From assembly GCA_964449895.1 (NCBI GenBank), contig CAYVBY010000007.1, positions 1 to 64,000 on the forward strand: a stretch of DNA of 64,000 nt, in the 5' to 3' direction. Positions 52,274 to 61,277 of the stretch are shown here, piece by piece; positions within the stretch are counted from its first letter, which is position 1; every line of letters starts with the position of its first letter. Position numbers and translations under genes: made by a program. The stretch is from Intestinibacter sp964449895. Its GTDB lineage: Bacteria > Bacillota > Clostridia > Peptostreptococcales > Peptostreptococcaceae. Under the pieces are notes generated by a model. It was not told the DNA's origin. It did not search any database and saw nothing but the letters and a program-made list of their open reading frames with translations.

Positions 52274-53872
52274 TTACGTTAATGGAAGATATTCTTCTAT
52301 TATTTTTTCGGCGCACTTAATTCCATCTACTGCAGCAGTTACTATTCCTCCTGCATATCCTGCACCTTCTCCACATGGATATAAATTTTCTACACTTACT
52401 GATTCTAATGTATCTTCATCTCTTACTATTCTTATAGGAGCTGATGATCTCGTCTCTACACCAGTTAATATAGCATCATCCATCGCAAATCCATTTAATT
52501 TTTTATCCAATTTAGGTAATGCTTCTTTCATAGTTTCGCAAACAAATTCAGGTAGACATTTTCTTAAATCTACAAATGTATATCCTGGTTTATAAGAAGG
52601 CTCAACTTCACCTAATTTTGTAGAGACTCTATCTTTTAAAAAGTCTCCAACTAACTGAATTGGAGCATTATAATTTCCTCCACCTAATTCAAATGCCAAT
52701 CTTTCGTATTTTCTTTGGAATTCAACTCCTGCTAGAGGATGATCACTTCCAAAATCTGATGGTTTTACATTTACTAAGAAGGCACTATTAGCATTTGATT
52801 TATCTCTTGCATGTTCACTCATACCATTAGTTACTACTTCTCCTTCTTCCGAAGCTGATGCAATTACAGTACCTCCTGGACACATACAGAAAGTATATGC
52901 TGTTCTTCCATTAGATGTATGTTCTATTAGTTTATAATCAGCTGCTCCAAGTCTTTCATGATTATAAAATTCTTTATATTGAGATTTGTTTATAAGAATT
53001 TGTGGATGCTCTATTCTAGCTCCTATAGCAAATGGCTTTTGAGTTATTTTTATACCTTTTTCGTATAGCATTTCATAAGTATCCCTTGCACTATGTCCTA
53101 TAGCAAGAATAACAACATTAGTTTCTATAGTTTCATTGTCATTTATAACTACTGATTGAATCTTAGAATTTTCTACATTTATTTCAGTAACCTTTGAATC
53201 AAATTTGACAGTTCCACCTAATCTAATTATCTCTTCTCTTATATTTTTTACTACATTTTTTAATATATCAGTTCCTACATGAGGTTTATTAGAATATAAA
53301 ATATCATCAGGTGCTCCAAAATTTATAAATTCTCTTAAAACTTTTCTGCATCTAATATCTTTTATTCTTGTAGTAAGCTTTCCATCAGAAAAAGTTCCTG
53401 CTCCTCCTTCTCCAAATTGTACATTAGAATTACTTTTAAATTTTCTACTTGTCCAAAATTCCTCAATATCCTTTGTTCTAGTATCCACATCTAAACCTCG
53501 TTCTAACATTATAGGCATATATCCTCTTTGAGCTAAAACTAATGATGCAAATAATCCAGCTGGACCACTACCTATTACAACAGGTCTTTTTTGTAATTTT
53601 TTACTTCCTGATTCTACACCAATATATTCTCGTTGCTCTATCTTTACAACATCTTTTAACTTTTTATTTAAAAGCTTTTTTTCATTATTTACAACTGCAT
53701 CTACTGTATATACAAAATCAATTTTTCCTCTTTTTCTAGCATCTACTGATTCTTTATATATATAGTACTTTTGTAAATTATTTTCTTTTATCTTTAGTTT
53801 TTTTAATAAACTTTCTTTTATTTTTGATTTATCGTCATCTATACTTAGTTTAATATTAGAAACTCTTAGCAT
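52274..53872 (-). CDS. FAD-dependent oxidoreductase (COG2509 type)
   Basis: A 532-residue flavoprotein. Residues 1-90 form an alpha/beta N-terminal domain; the FAD-binding motif GSGPAGLFASLVLAQRG is near residue 98, and the C-terminal GEGAGYAGGIVTAAVDG is the second FAD contact. FGEGGAGTFSDGKLTTRIKD is characteristic of the uncharacterised dehydrogenases of COG2509. AGAGGAGAAATTAT places the start at ATG 53872. Physiological substrate unknown. Confidence 0.9.
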   Translation of the reverse strand: MLRVSNIKLSIDDDKSKIKESLLKKLKIKENNLQKYYIYKESVDARKRGKIDFVYTVDAVVNNEKKLLNKKLKDVVKIEQREYIGVESGSKKLQKRPVVIGSGPAGLFASLVLAQRGYMPIMLERGLDVDTRTKDIEEFWTSRKFKSNSNVQFGEGGAGTFSDGKLTTRIKDIRCRKVLREFINFGAPDDILYSNKPHVGTDILKNVVKNIREEIIRLGGTVKFDSKVTEINVENSKIQSVVINDNETIETNVVILAIGHSARDTYEMLYEKGIKITQKPFAIGARIEHPQILINKSQYKEFYNHERLGAADYKLIEHTSNGRTAYTFCMCPGGTVIASASEEGEVVTNGMSEHARDKSNANSAFLVNVKPSDFGSDHPLAGVEFQRKYERLAFELGGGNYNAPIQLVGDFLKDRVSTKLGEVEPSYKPGYTFVDLRKCLPEFVCETMKEALPKLDKKLNGFAMDDAILTGVETRSSAPIRIVRDEDTLESVSVENLYPCGEGAGYAGGIVTAAVDGIKCAEKIIEEYLPLT

Positions 53873-53912
53873 ATAATTTCTCCTCTTAATATACTTAATA
53901 ATCAAGCAAAAA

Positions 53913-53941
53913 TATAGCGAACTCCTAGAGTTCGCTATTTT
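53913..53941 (-). terminator. Terminator of the 125-residue unknown gene
   Basis: TAGCGAACTC and GAGTTCGCTA form a 10-bp stem with a CTA loop; TATTTTTGC follows on the minus strand. The FAD gene starts just beyond. Confidence 0.92.
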
Positions 53942-53946
53942 ATTTA

Positions 53947-54324
53947 CTAGTGTTTTTCGCTTATAAGTCCTCTTATTACTTTCATGTTATTGAATACTTT
54001 TTCTAAGAAATTCTCAACTTCTTCATTATCCAAAAGAGTTATTTCTAACTCATCATTTTCTGATATGTTTTTTGAATCACAATAAGATTTAGCTATATTC
54101 ATTAATTCATTTTTATTTTCTTCAGATAAATCATATTCTTTAAAGTCAATGATTATATATTGTCTTATTTTTTCTTCGTTATTTACATTGTAACCAATTT
54201 CTATATGATATATAACACCAAATAAATTTGAAGGATCTTCTTCTCCTTTATATACAGGCACTGCTGGATTTGATTTTATAAAATTAGTTGATACTGAAAT
54301 AGGATTTCCTAAAGTAAAACTCAT
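53947..54324 (-). CDS. Unknown protein, 125 residues
   Basis: I do not recognise a family. ATG 54324 follows AGAGGTAGATTT. The protein has no signal peptide or membrane segment. It begins MSFTLGNPISVSTNFIKSNP and has an alternating beta-strand region (FGVIYHIEIGYNVNNEEKIRQYIIIDFKEY, in two stretches), then acidic helices and a basic C-terminus. It lies between the FAD gene and the SEC-C gene, each with its own terminator. Confidence 0.75.
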   Translation of the reverse strand: MSFTLGNPISVSTNFIKSNPAVPVYKGEEDPSNLFGVIYHIEIGYNVNNEEKIRQYIIIDFKEYDLSEENKNELMNIAKSYCDSKNISENDELEITLLDNEEVENFLEKVFNNMKVIRGLISEKH

Positions 54325-54451
54325 AAATCTACCTCTTTCTATATAATTACTTCTTTTTATTTTTGACATTTATATTTTTTATATAATATACTTCTTATTT
54401 TATCATTTTTTTTACAGATTTAAAGACTTTTATACGAAATTTATTATTTTA

Positions 54452-54508
54452 ATTAAAAATACCCTATAAAGTAGTATTACCTTTTTCAACTACTTTATAG
54501 GGTTTACT
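54452..54508 (-). terminator. Terminator of the SEC-C gene
   Basis: ACCCTATAAAGTAGT and ACTACTTTATAGGGT form a 15-bp stem; the minus strand ends in ATTTTTAATT. Confidence 0.92.
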
Positions 54509-54510
54509 TT

Positions 54511-56094
54511 CTAACAAATTAAAATTTCTTTATATCTTTTACTTATTGTTTTGCTACTTATATTGTATTTTTTAGAAATCTGACTTTGAGTTACACCTTC
54601 ATCAATACTCTTTTTTACTGAATACTCAATTGCTGCTGCCCATCCACTTTCACTCCCTGTATTCATTTTATTAGATTTTTTTAATTTTTTCCACAATGCT
54701 ATACACTTATCTTTATACTGTGATTCTATCTTTGAAACCAAAATATTGTATATTTTACAGTCTTCATATTCAATTATTTTAGTTTTTTGTTGTGTTTTAT
54801 TAATTTTTGTATCTTGTGAATTTATTTGTAGATCTTTATATTTTGCAATTTGTTGATTTTTTATGTCTTTTTCTTTTATTGGTATAATTCCCATTTTAGC
54901 AACAATATTATTTTCTATTTTTGATTCTATTTTATCTATTTTTGTAATAGAAATGGCTTCTAATTTTGGCTTTAGATGTTCTTGATATGATTCAAATTCT
55001 TCTTTTTTAACTTTTATATCTTCAACTTTTTCTTCTTTCTTTTGTAAAATTTTTTTAGTTCTCTCTAGCCTTTGTTTTAGCTTGTCCTCAAGTCTACTAT
55101 CAATTTGTTTTTTATTTTTATAGTTGGATTTCTCTGCCAATCTAGCTTTTGTTTGTTTTGCTTCTTTTTTAATTTCTATGTTTTTTTCTTCTACAATATT
55201 ATCAAGTAGAGGTTTTTCCTCCATAATTTTTTCTTCTGAAGCTTTTGATACTAATATAATTTCATTATTTAAATCATTTAAAATAATTTTTTGTTTATTG
55301 TCTTCAATATTTTTATTTAGATTTAGCATCAGCAGATTTTCTTTACTCAAAGAATTTTCATATTTTCTACTTAAAATTTCTTCTTCAATTAATTTAATTT
55401 CTTCCATATAAATTTCTATGAGTTTTTTGTACATAAATTTTATGTTATTTATTAAATTTTGTTTTTTACTTTTAACTTTTTTTCTTGTTTCTTTATATCT
55501 ATCCTCCAAAATAGATTTTATATTTTCTTTATGTACTTCATCTACTTTAATTGTTCTGTCTAAAAGTAAGTTGATGTCTTCTACATTTATAATTCTGGCG
55601 AGAGCGTAATCACCAACCTCAAAACCCTTAAATAGCTCCAAATCTTCTACATAAATATTTTCATTAAGTATTATATCTTTTAGTAAAATTTTTTCAATAT
55701 TCTTTTCTTTTATTTGATATAAACTCATATAAGAATTTAATACTTTTTCAATTATTGATGTTTCATTCTTATTTAAAGAGTTCTTATATCTATTAAAATA
55801 CTCCATCATTATACTACTTTGCTTATTATATTTATAATTTGTCAAATAATATGTATTCATTGTATTTTCTAATTGATAAGTATTAATACCAAAATCTATT
55901 TCACATCTGCTTTTGTAAGGTGAATACTCTTCTTTTTCAGCAAACTCCATTACTTTTTTCATTATGCCATCGTATTGTTTTTTACTATATCCAATTTTAT
56001 TTTTAGATATTTCTATTTTTTCATCTTTTAATAAACAACACTTTTTGTATTTTTTTCCACTTCCACATGGACATAATTCATTTCTTCCTACCAA
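54511..56094 (-). CDS. SEC-C zinc-finger protein with a C-terminal TFIIB-like helix-turn-helix
   Basis: A 527-residue protein. Residues 6-20 are the SEC-C zinc motif (CPCGSGKKYKKCC, as in SecA). Residues about 40-230 are helical, and about 230-440 are very rich in Lys and Glu and probably coiled or disordered. The last 60 residues (GWAAAIEYSVKKSIDEG, then VTQSQISKKYNISSKTISKR) resemble the second cyclin repeat and helix-turn-helix of archaeal TFB. This suggests nucleic-acid binding. Function unknown. It is downstream of the pilus genes with its own spacer. Confidence 0.78.
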   Translation of the reverse strand: MVGRNELCPCGSGKKYKKCCLLKDEKIEISKNKIGYSKKQYDGIMKKVMEFAEKEEYSPYKSRCEIDFGINTYQLENTMNTYYLTNYKYNKQSSIMMEYFNRYKNSLNKNETSIIEKVLNSYMSLYQIKEKNIEKILLKDIILNENIYVEDLELFKGFEVGDYALARIINVEDINLLLDRTIKVDEVHKENIKSILEDRYKETRKKVKSKKQNLINNIKFMYKKLIEIYMEEIKLIEEEILSRKYENSLSKENLLMLNLNKNIEDNKQKIILNDLNNEIILVSKASEEKIMEEKPLLDNIVEEKNIEIKKEAKQTKARLAEKSNYKNKKQIDSRLEDKLKQRLERTKKILQKKEEKVEDIKVKKEEFESYQEHLKPKLEAISITKIDKIESKIENNIVAKMGIIPIKEKDIKNQQIAKYKDLQINSQDTKINKTQQKTKIIEYEDCKIYNILVSKIESQYKDKCIALWKKLKKSNKMNTGSESGWAAAIEYSVKKSIDEGVTQSQISKKYNISSKTISKRYKEILIC

Positions 56095-56318
56095 ATCATA
56101 TCCCTCCCATTCTTATAGAAAGCTCCATCTGATTTTAATATCTTATACGCTATAAATTTATATAGTATTTAAAATCATATGTTATTTAAGAAAATTTCTT
56201 AAAATAGATTTTCTATAAAAACAGTAATTTTCCTTTTAAAATTTTTTATAATCGTTTTACCTTTTCTCTTATATAACCTAAACTATCTACACTTATCAAC
56301 CTGTTTTTTTCTATTAAA

Positions 56319-56789
56319 TTAATAAGCGACTTTAAATACCATCTTACAGTTGAAAATATTATTATTTATTTCATCACTTACTTTATTTTCTATCTCTATG
56401 GTTTCTATTGAATTTTCCAATTTTAATTCTTTTAATTTACTTTCTAGTGATAAAATATTCTCTAAAGTAGATGACATATTTACTTGTATTAAATTTGCAT
56501 TTCCATTTTGATCTTTTCTTTTTTCAACAGAGGTTAAATTTACAAAACTACCAATACTTTTTTCAATCTGTAAAATTATATCCTCTTCATGTTTTGCTTT
56601 TTTATTTTCCTCATAAAAATTCTCTACATATTCTTTCTCTTTATCTAAAATCATTAACTCTGATTTTTTATCTTCTAATTCACTATTTTTATTTCTAATT
56701 GGATTTATAAAAACTACTGTTAGTATTATATATATCAAAAATATTATCAATAAAACTAACAGTGATTTATTATTTTTTATTAGTTTCAA
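56319..56789 (-). CDS. pilO: PilO-like type IV pilus inner-membrane protein
   Basis: A 156-residue bitopic protein: short cytoplasmic start, one membrane helix (about residues 9-29), a coiled coil (NKNSELEDKKSELMILDKEKEYVENF) and a ferredoxin-like domain. With PilM and PilN it forms the alignment subcomplex that links the pilus motor to the envelope. Start is TTG 56789 with AGGAGGAAAAG. It overlaps pilN by 21 bases. Assignment rests on position, size and topology, since sequence identity in this family is low. Confidence 0.78.
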   Translation of the reverse strand: MKLIKNNKSLLVLLIIFLIYIILTVVFINPIRNKNSELEDKKSELMILDKEKEYVENFYEENKKAKHEEDIILQIEKSIGSFVNLTSVEKRKDQNGNANLIQVNMSSTLENILSLESKLKELKLENSIETIEIENKVSDEINNNIFNCKMVFKVAY

Positions 56790-57279
56790 CTTTTCCTCCT
56801 AATTTATACTCAACATCAAAAAAGTAATAAGACCCTTTTCTTTCTAGACTATTAATATTAAAATTTCTTATATTCTCTCTACTACTTAAATTCTCTAGTA
56901 TTTTTGTATTTTCACAAAAGCCCTGCATCTTTACTTGATTAGAATCGATATATATATTCTCTATATTTTTTATATCAATTATATAAGATAGGTCTTTTAT
57001 TTCAGACAAATTTATGGTACATTCTTTTATACTTGTATTTTTAATTTCAGAATTTGGATTAGATACTTTTTCTTCGGAATAGAGATTATCCACATTTTCA
57101 CTTGTAAGTTTTGTATTATTTTGTGACAAAATATAATTATTAAGTTGTGTATATTTTATTAAATTTAATGAAACTTGAAAACAAATTATCAACAATATAA
57201 CAATACTACTTATCTGATATAAGTTTAAGTTTCTTTTGTTATCCACAAAAATATTAATACATTTACCTCTTTTTGTCAT
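56770..57279 (-). CDS. pilN: PilN-like type IV pilus inner-membrane protein
   Basis: A 169-residue protein with a short N-terminal cytoplasmic stretch (NIFVDNKRNLNLYQ, the PilM-binding place in relatives), one membrane helix (about 21-41) and an extracytoplasmic domain (about 85-165) of PilN type. The ATG lies one base after the pilM stop codon (TAATATG), so translation is coupled. The usual INLLP motif of PilN is replaced by INIFV. Confidence 0.76.
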   Translation of the reverse strand: MTKRGKCINIFVDNKRNLNLYQISSIVILLIICFQVSLNLIKYTQLNNYILSQNNTKLTSENVDNLYSEEKVSNPNSEIKNTSIKECTINLSEIKDLSYIIDIKNIENIYIDSNQVKMQGFCENTKILENLSSRENIRNFNINSLERKGSYYFFDVEYKLGGKVETNKK

Positions 57280-57280
57280 A

Positions 57281-58108
57281 TTACATCACCATTCCTAAAT
57301 GAATTAAGTAATTATATCCATCTTTATCCACAGAATTTTCTAAGTACATTACTTTAGATTTATATTTTATTTCTAACTTATCCACTTTTAGACCTTTATC
57401 TTTTAATCTTTTCAAAAACTCATCTTCTATTCCATAAAAAAACATGTGTATATTTTTATCTATAAATTTTTCTATATAATCTATATTGTCCTCTTTTTCA
57501 AATGTTTTAGAACTCTGTATTAAATTATTTTCTACTTTATTTAAAATAATTTCGCCCTTCATATTTTCCATAATATAATAATTGTCATTTTTTATGTCTA
57601 TCATTTTTAAATCTATTAATTTTTGTAATACATCAAAATTCATATTTAAATATTTATATTTTATGTCTATAAATTCAGATATATCTCTACAAATTTTTTC
57701 TATATATTTTGGAAACATTATTACTTGTAAATCCATTCTTTTTTTGCTCTTATTTAAAATCTTATACTCTATTATATAATTTGATAAATTTATAGGCATA
57801 TCTTGTCCTATTTCAAAATTTATATAACCTAAAATATCCCTTTTCTTTAGAGAATATAAATCTCTATATTCTCTAATAATTACATCTATATTTTGAACCG
57901 AGAAAAAAATTTTCTTGATTTTATCATGTCTTTTTAATTCTTTAGATACTCTATCAATATAATCTTTTTTAAATTTGGAACTTATTAAATTTTTAATTCC
58001 CATATCTAACTTTATTTCTTCAAGTAAATTAATTTTTGTAAAAGTTTTATCTATTATTAATATACTTGTACTGCTATTTTCTATTTTTATGCTTGCATAT
58101 TTACTCAT
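57281..58108 (-). CDS. pilM: PilM-like type IV pilus assembly protein
   Basis: A 275-residue soluble protein of actin-like fold, which in relatives binds ATP and the PilN N-terminus at the cytoplasmic face. Visible landmarks are the N-terminal strand pair YASIKIENSSTSILIID, KKIFFSVQNIDVIIREY, and YINFEIGQDMPINLSNYIIEY, the typical E.....P segment. Shorter than the 350 residues of Gram-negative PilM; the phosphate-binding loops are weak, so ATP binding is doubtful. Confidence 0.77.
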   Translation of the reverse strand: MSKYASIKIENSSTSILIIDKTFTKINLLEEIKLDMGIKNLISSKFKKDYIDRVSKELKRHDKIKKIFFSVQNIDVIIREYRDLYSLKKRDILGYINFEIGQDMPINLSNYIIEYKILNKSKKRMDLQVIMFPKYIEKICRDISEFIDIKYKYLNMNFDVLQKLIDLKMIDIKNDNYYIMENMKGEIILNKVENNLIQSSKTFEKEDNIDYIEKFIDKNIHMFFYGIEDEFLKRLKDKGLKVDKLEIKYKSKVMYLENSVDKDGYNYLIHLGMVM

Positions 58109-58157
58109 AATACATCTCTTCTTTTTTATATTTTCCTCATAATATTTTAATCAATTA

Positions 58158-58580
58158 TTACTCAGTTAATGGTTTAGGATAATATGTACTATTTCCTAAA
58201 GTAACTGTGATCGTATCATCCGCACCTACAGTTACAACAAAATCTCCTTCTATATTTTGCTGTACCTCAGGTTTTGATTGAAGATATTTATTATCTACTA
58301 AGTAAGATAAATTTATACTTGATGATTCTGCTCCATCTGTCGCAGCTATTTGTGCTGCTGTAGCTATATTTGCAGCAGTTGCATAATCCACATTCTTTTT
58401 AGCTTTTTCTTGCGCTTTAGAATAACTAATCATCGCCATACTTGAAAGAATTCCTATGATAGTCACCGTAATCATAACCTCTACTAAAGTAAATCCTCTC
58501 TTTTTTTTATTTCTTTCTACTTCAAAACAGTCCATCATTTTTAATCTTATTTTCTTAATAAAATTTGATAATTTTTTCAT
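58158..58580 (-). CDS. Type IV pilin
   Basis: A prepilin of 140 residues. The peptidase cleavage site is KKRG|FTLVEV after residue 29, followed by Glu+5 and the hydrophobic helix MITVTIIGILSSMAMISY. The mature protein would be 111 residues. The 29-residue leader is long for the class; residues 15-16 are methionines that could give a shorter leader, but ribosome site AGGAGATGATAAG supports the first ATG. It is the only pilin in the cluster, so probably its main or sole subunit. Confidence 0.93.
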   Translation of the reverse strand: MKKLSNFIKKIRLKMMDCFEVERNKKKRGFTLVEVMITVTIIGILSSMAMISYSKAQEKAKKNVDYATAANIATAAQIAATDGAESSSINLSYLVDNKYLQSKPEVQQNIEGDFVVTVGADDTITVTLGNSTYYPKPLTE

Positions 58581-58627
58581 CTTATCATCTCCTAAACGTT
58601 TTATTATTAAATTTTTGATACTATAAT

Positions 58628-59809
58628 TTAAAAAGAAGATACTGCTGTAAACATAGGTATAACCATAGAAATTACAGTTATTCCAACAACTACTCCCATA
58701 ACTAGAATAATTGCCATTTCAAAATATTTCATTCCTATTTCAATAGCTTCATTTAGTTCATTTTCATAAAATTTATTTACAGTATCTAAAGTGCTTTCTA
58801 GCCTACCTGTTGATTCTCCAACTATTAACATTGTTATAAATAATGTGGGAAACAGATTTATTTTTCCTAAAGATTCTCCTATGCTATTACCTTCTTTTAT
58901 AGATTCATTTGCAATAAATATAGTTTCATAAATATAATTTTTGTCTATAACTTTTGCTGATATATCTATTGCACTTACTATCTCTACTCCACTTTTTATC
59001 AAAATACACAGTGATTGAGAAAATCTATTTGTTATATTTAACAAAATATAATCCCCTATTTTAGGTATTTTTAAAATAAATTGATGGATTTTTTTTCTCA
59101 ATTCTTGATTATTTTTTAGAATATATATACTAGAAATAACAAAAGTAAAAATCGCTAAAAAAATAATTATATAATTATCCATTAAAAAATGAGACAAAAA
59201 AATCATTCCTTTAGTTATTGTTGGTACTTCTATATTGTTTTCCAAATAAATTGATTCGTATTTTGGCATTATAAAAATTAATATCATTAATATGGAGGCA
59301 ATTGTAACTGTTATCAAGATTATAGGATATATCATAATACTTATCATTTTACTTTTAATTTTCGCCTCTTTATCATAGTATTCACTTAATCTATACATGA
59401 TTTCATCGAGGTTACTACTTTGTTCTCCAACATAGACTAAATTTATAAAAAACTTGGAAAATGCATTCGTATTTTTAAATGAATCAGTTATAGAATTTCC
59501 CTCTTCTATCCCTTTTAAAATTTTTCTAATTATAATTTTTAATTTCTTTTTTGATTGCATTTCTAAAATTTCTAGTAATTTAGTTATTTCACATCCTGAT
59601 TCAAATAAAATTCCGATTTGGTTACAAAGTATTTTTAATTCTTTAGGCTTTAAATTTTGATTAAAAATAGATTCTTTTTTCTTTATTGATGATAATTTGA
59701 ATCCATTTTCTTTGGTGTATTTTAATACATCTTCTTGATTATCAAACTCTAAATTTATAACTTTTCTTTTACTATTTTCATCATAAACTACGCATTTATA
59801 ATAATTCAC
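58628..59809 (-). CDS. pilC: PilC-like pilus platform protein
   Basis: The inner-membrane platform of the type IV pilus motor (GspF domain twice). The 393 residues contain NQIGILFESGCEITKLLEIL, FINLVYVGEQSSNLDEIMYRLSEYY and, in the second half, RFSQSLCILIKSGVEIVSAI and MLIVGESTGRLESTLDTV, with three membrane segments. GTG 59809 is the start (GGGAGG seven bases before); ATG 59824 is inside the ribosome site. Confidence 0.93.
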   Translation of the reverse strand: MNYYKCVVYDENSKRKVINLEFDNQEDVLKYTKENGFKLSSIKKKESIFNQNLKPKELKILCNQIGILFESGCEITKLLEILEMQSKKKLKIIIRKILKGIEEGNSITDSFKNTNAFSKFFINLVYVGEQSSNLDEIMYRLSEYYDKEAKIKSKMISIMIYPIILITVTIASILMILIFIMPKYESIYLENNIEVPTITKGMIFLSHFLMDNYIIIFLAIFTFVISSIYILKNNQELRKKIHQFILKIPKIGDYILLNITNRFSQSLCILIKSGVEIVSAIDISAKVIDKNYIYETIFIANESIKEGNSIGESLGKINLFPTLFITMLIVGESTGRLESTLDTVNKFYENELNEAIEIGMKYFEMAIILVMGVVVGITVISMVIPMFTAVSSF

Positions 59810-59837
59810 CAATACACCTCCCAACTAGCTTTGTAAC

Positions 59838-61130
59838 TTAAAAAGCTCTTTTTAAATTACATTCAATTATTCTTTTATAACTATCATCAAATGTAATCAT
59901 CTTACCCCTTTCAATTGCAATTTTTCTTATTTGATCCCATTTATTTAAGTCATTTATATAAGTTCTAATTTCATCGTCAATTTGTAAAATTTCATAAACT
60001 ATAGTTCTACCTAAATATCCACTTTCTTTACATTTTTCACAACCTTCACCTTGGCAATATACACAAGTTTTTTTGACTAATCTTTGAGATATAACTCCTA
60101 TTAAAGATGCACTTATCAAATATAAATCTATCCCCATATCTTTAAGTCTTGTTATGGTAGATATTGCATCATTAGTATGTAATGTACTTAAAACTAAATG
60201 ACCTGTTATCGATGCTCTAATAGCAATTTGTGCTGTTTCAGAATCTCTAATTTCTCCTAGCATAATTAAATTAGGATCTTGTCTTAAAATAGCTCTCAGT
60301 CCTTTTTCAAATGTTAAACCTATTTTTTCATTAATTTGTATTTGATTTATTCCATTCATCTTATATTCAATTGGATTTTCTAAAGTTGTAATATTTTTAT
60401 TTATATGATTTAAATCATTTAAAATACTGTATAAAGTTGTAGTTTTTCCACTTCCAGTTTCTCCTACTATAAGTAACATTCCAGATTTGTTTGAAACTAT
60501 ATTGTCTATAGCAGATATAGCTTCTTTTGAGAAACCTATTTCTTCCTTAGTTTTAAAAAAATTATCCCTATTTAAAATTCTAAGTACTATTTTTTCTCCA
60601 TAGGTAGTTGGAATTGTAGAAGTTCTAATATCAATTAACCTATCAAATACATTTATATCTGCTCTTCCATCTTGTGGTAGTCTCTTTTCTGTTATATCTA
60701 TTTTTGAATTTAATTTTATAACTGTTGTAAGGGGTGAATGTAAATCAGATGTATATCTAAAAGCTTCATATAAATCTCCATCTACTCTAAATCTTATAAT
60801 TAAATAATCAGAAAATGGCTCTATATGTATGTCACTAGCATTTTCTTTTACTGCATTTTCTAAGATATTTATAAAAATTTTTTTTGCATAATCTTCATCT
60901 ACTTCAATATTATTTCCATAAGTAGATTCAATTTCTCTTATTATTTCTTCTAAAGGATACTTTTTTAAGATTATTTTCTTACCTGTTATCATTTTTAAAT
61001 CTTGAACTTTATAAAAATCATCTTCATTTGATGCAACAACTAAAGTATCATCTCTTAATTCTAGTGGTATAACATTATATCTTCTTACAACTTTTTCTGA
61101 CAGTATATACGATAAATTACTATCTATCAC
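59838..61130 (-). CDS. pilB: PilB-like pilus extension ATPase
   Basis: Powers pilus extension. About 430 residues: N-terminal GspE-N-like domain (residues 1-85), then the ATPase with LVGETGSGKTTTLYS-type Walker A, MLGEIRDSETAQIA (Walker B, Asp box), GHLVLSTLHTNDA (His box) and a zinc knuckle CVYCQGEGCEKCKESGY. GGAGGCGATAAA precedes GTG 61130. An ATG 26 codons further up lies next to a dispersed repeat and lacks a ribosome site. First gene of the cluster; no pilT or pilD is in the window. Confidence 0.94.
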   Translation of the reverse strand: MIDSNLSYILSEKVVRRYNVIPLELRDDTLVVASNEDDFYKVQDLKMITGKKIILKKYPLEEIIREIESTYGNNIEVDEDYAKKIFINILENAVKENASDIHIEPFSDYLIIRFRVDGDLYEAFRYTSDLHSPLTTVIKLNSKIDITEKRLPQDGRADINVFDRLIDIRTSTIPTTYGEKIVLRILNRDNFFKTKEEIGFSKEAISAIDNIVSNKSGMLLIVGETGSGKTTTLYSILNDLNHINKNITTLENPIEYKMNGINQIQINEKIGLTFEKGLRAILRQDPNLIMLGEIRDSETAQIAIRASITGHLVLSTLHTNDAISTITRLKDMGIDLYLISASLIGVISQRLVKKTCVYCQGEGCEKCKESGYLGRTIVYEILQIDDEIRTYINDLNKWDQIRKIAIERGKMITFDDSYKRIIECNLKRAF

Positions 61131-61210
61131 TTTATCGCCTCCATTACTAATGTTATTTGAAGTATGTACTATATAGATTAGTTCTATACATTTCTTTCCA
61201 TAAAACAAAA

Positions 61211-61274
61211 ATTTTTATAACACATAGGAAATTCTATTCATTTAAATATTTTTGATAATTACAATTTCTTTATA
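61211..61274 (-). repeat. Dispersed repeat, truncated copy G, reverse orientation
   Basis: Read on the minus strand it gives GAAATTGTAATTATC, TTTAAATGAATA and AATTTCCTATGTGTTATAAA, the right hairpin of the repeat without the left hairpin. It lies in the pilB upstream region, so it is probably part of the pilus leader RNA. Confidence 0.7.
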
Positions 61275-61277
61275 TAA

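Noticed and set aside
56095..56318. Terminator of the pilus cluster
   Set aside because: AGAAAAT/ATTTTCT arms near 56190-56216 are short and not followed by a clear T-run, so I could not support a terminator.
61131..61208. Longer PilB with 26 extra N-terminal residues
   Set aside because: The extra part runs back to the edge of the repeat copy and has no ribosome site, while GTG 61130 has GGAGG at proper distance.
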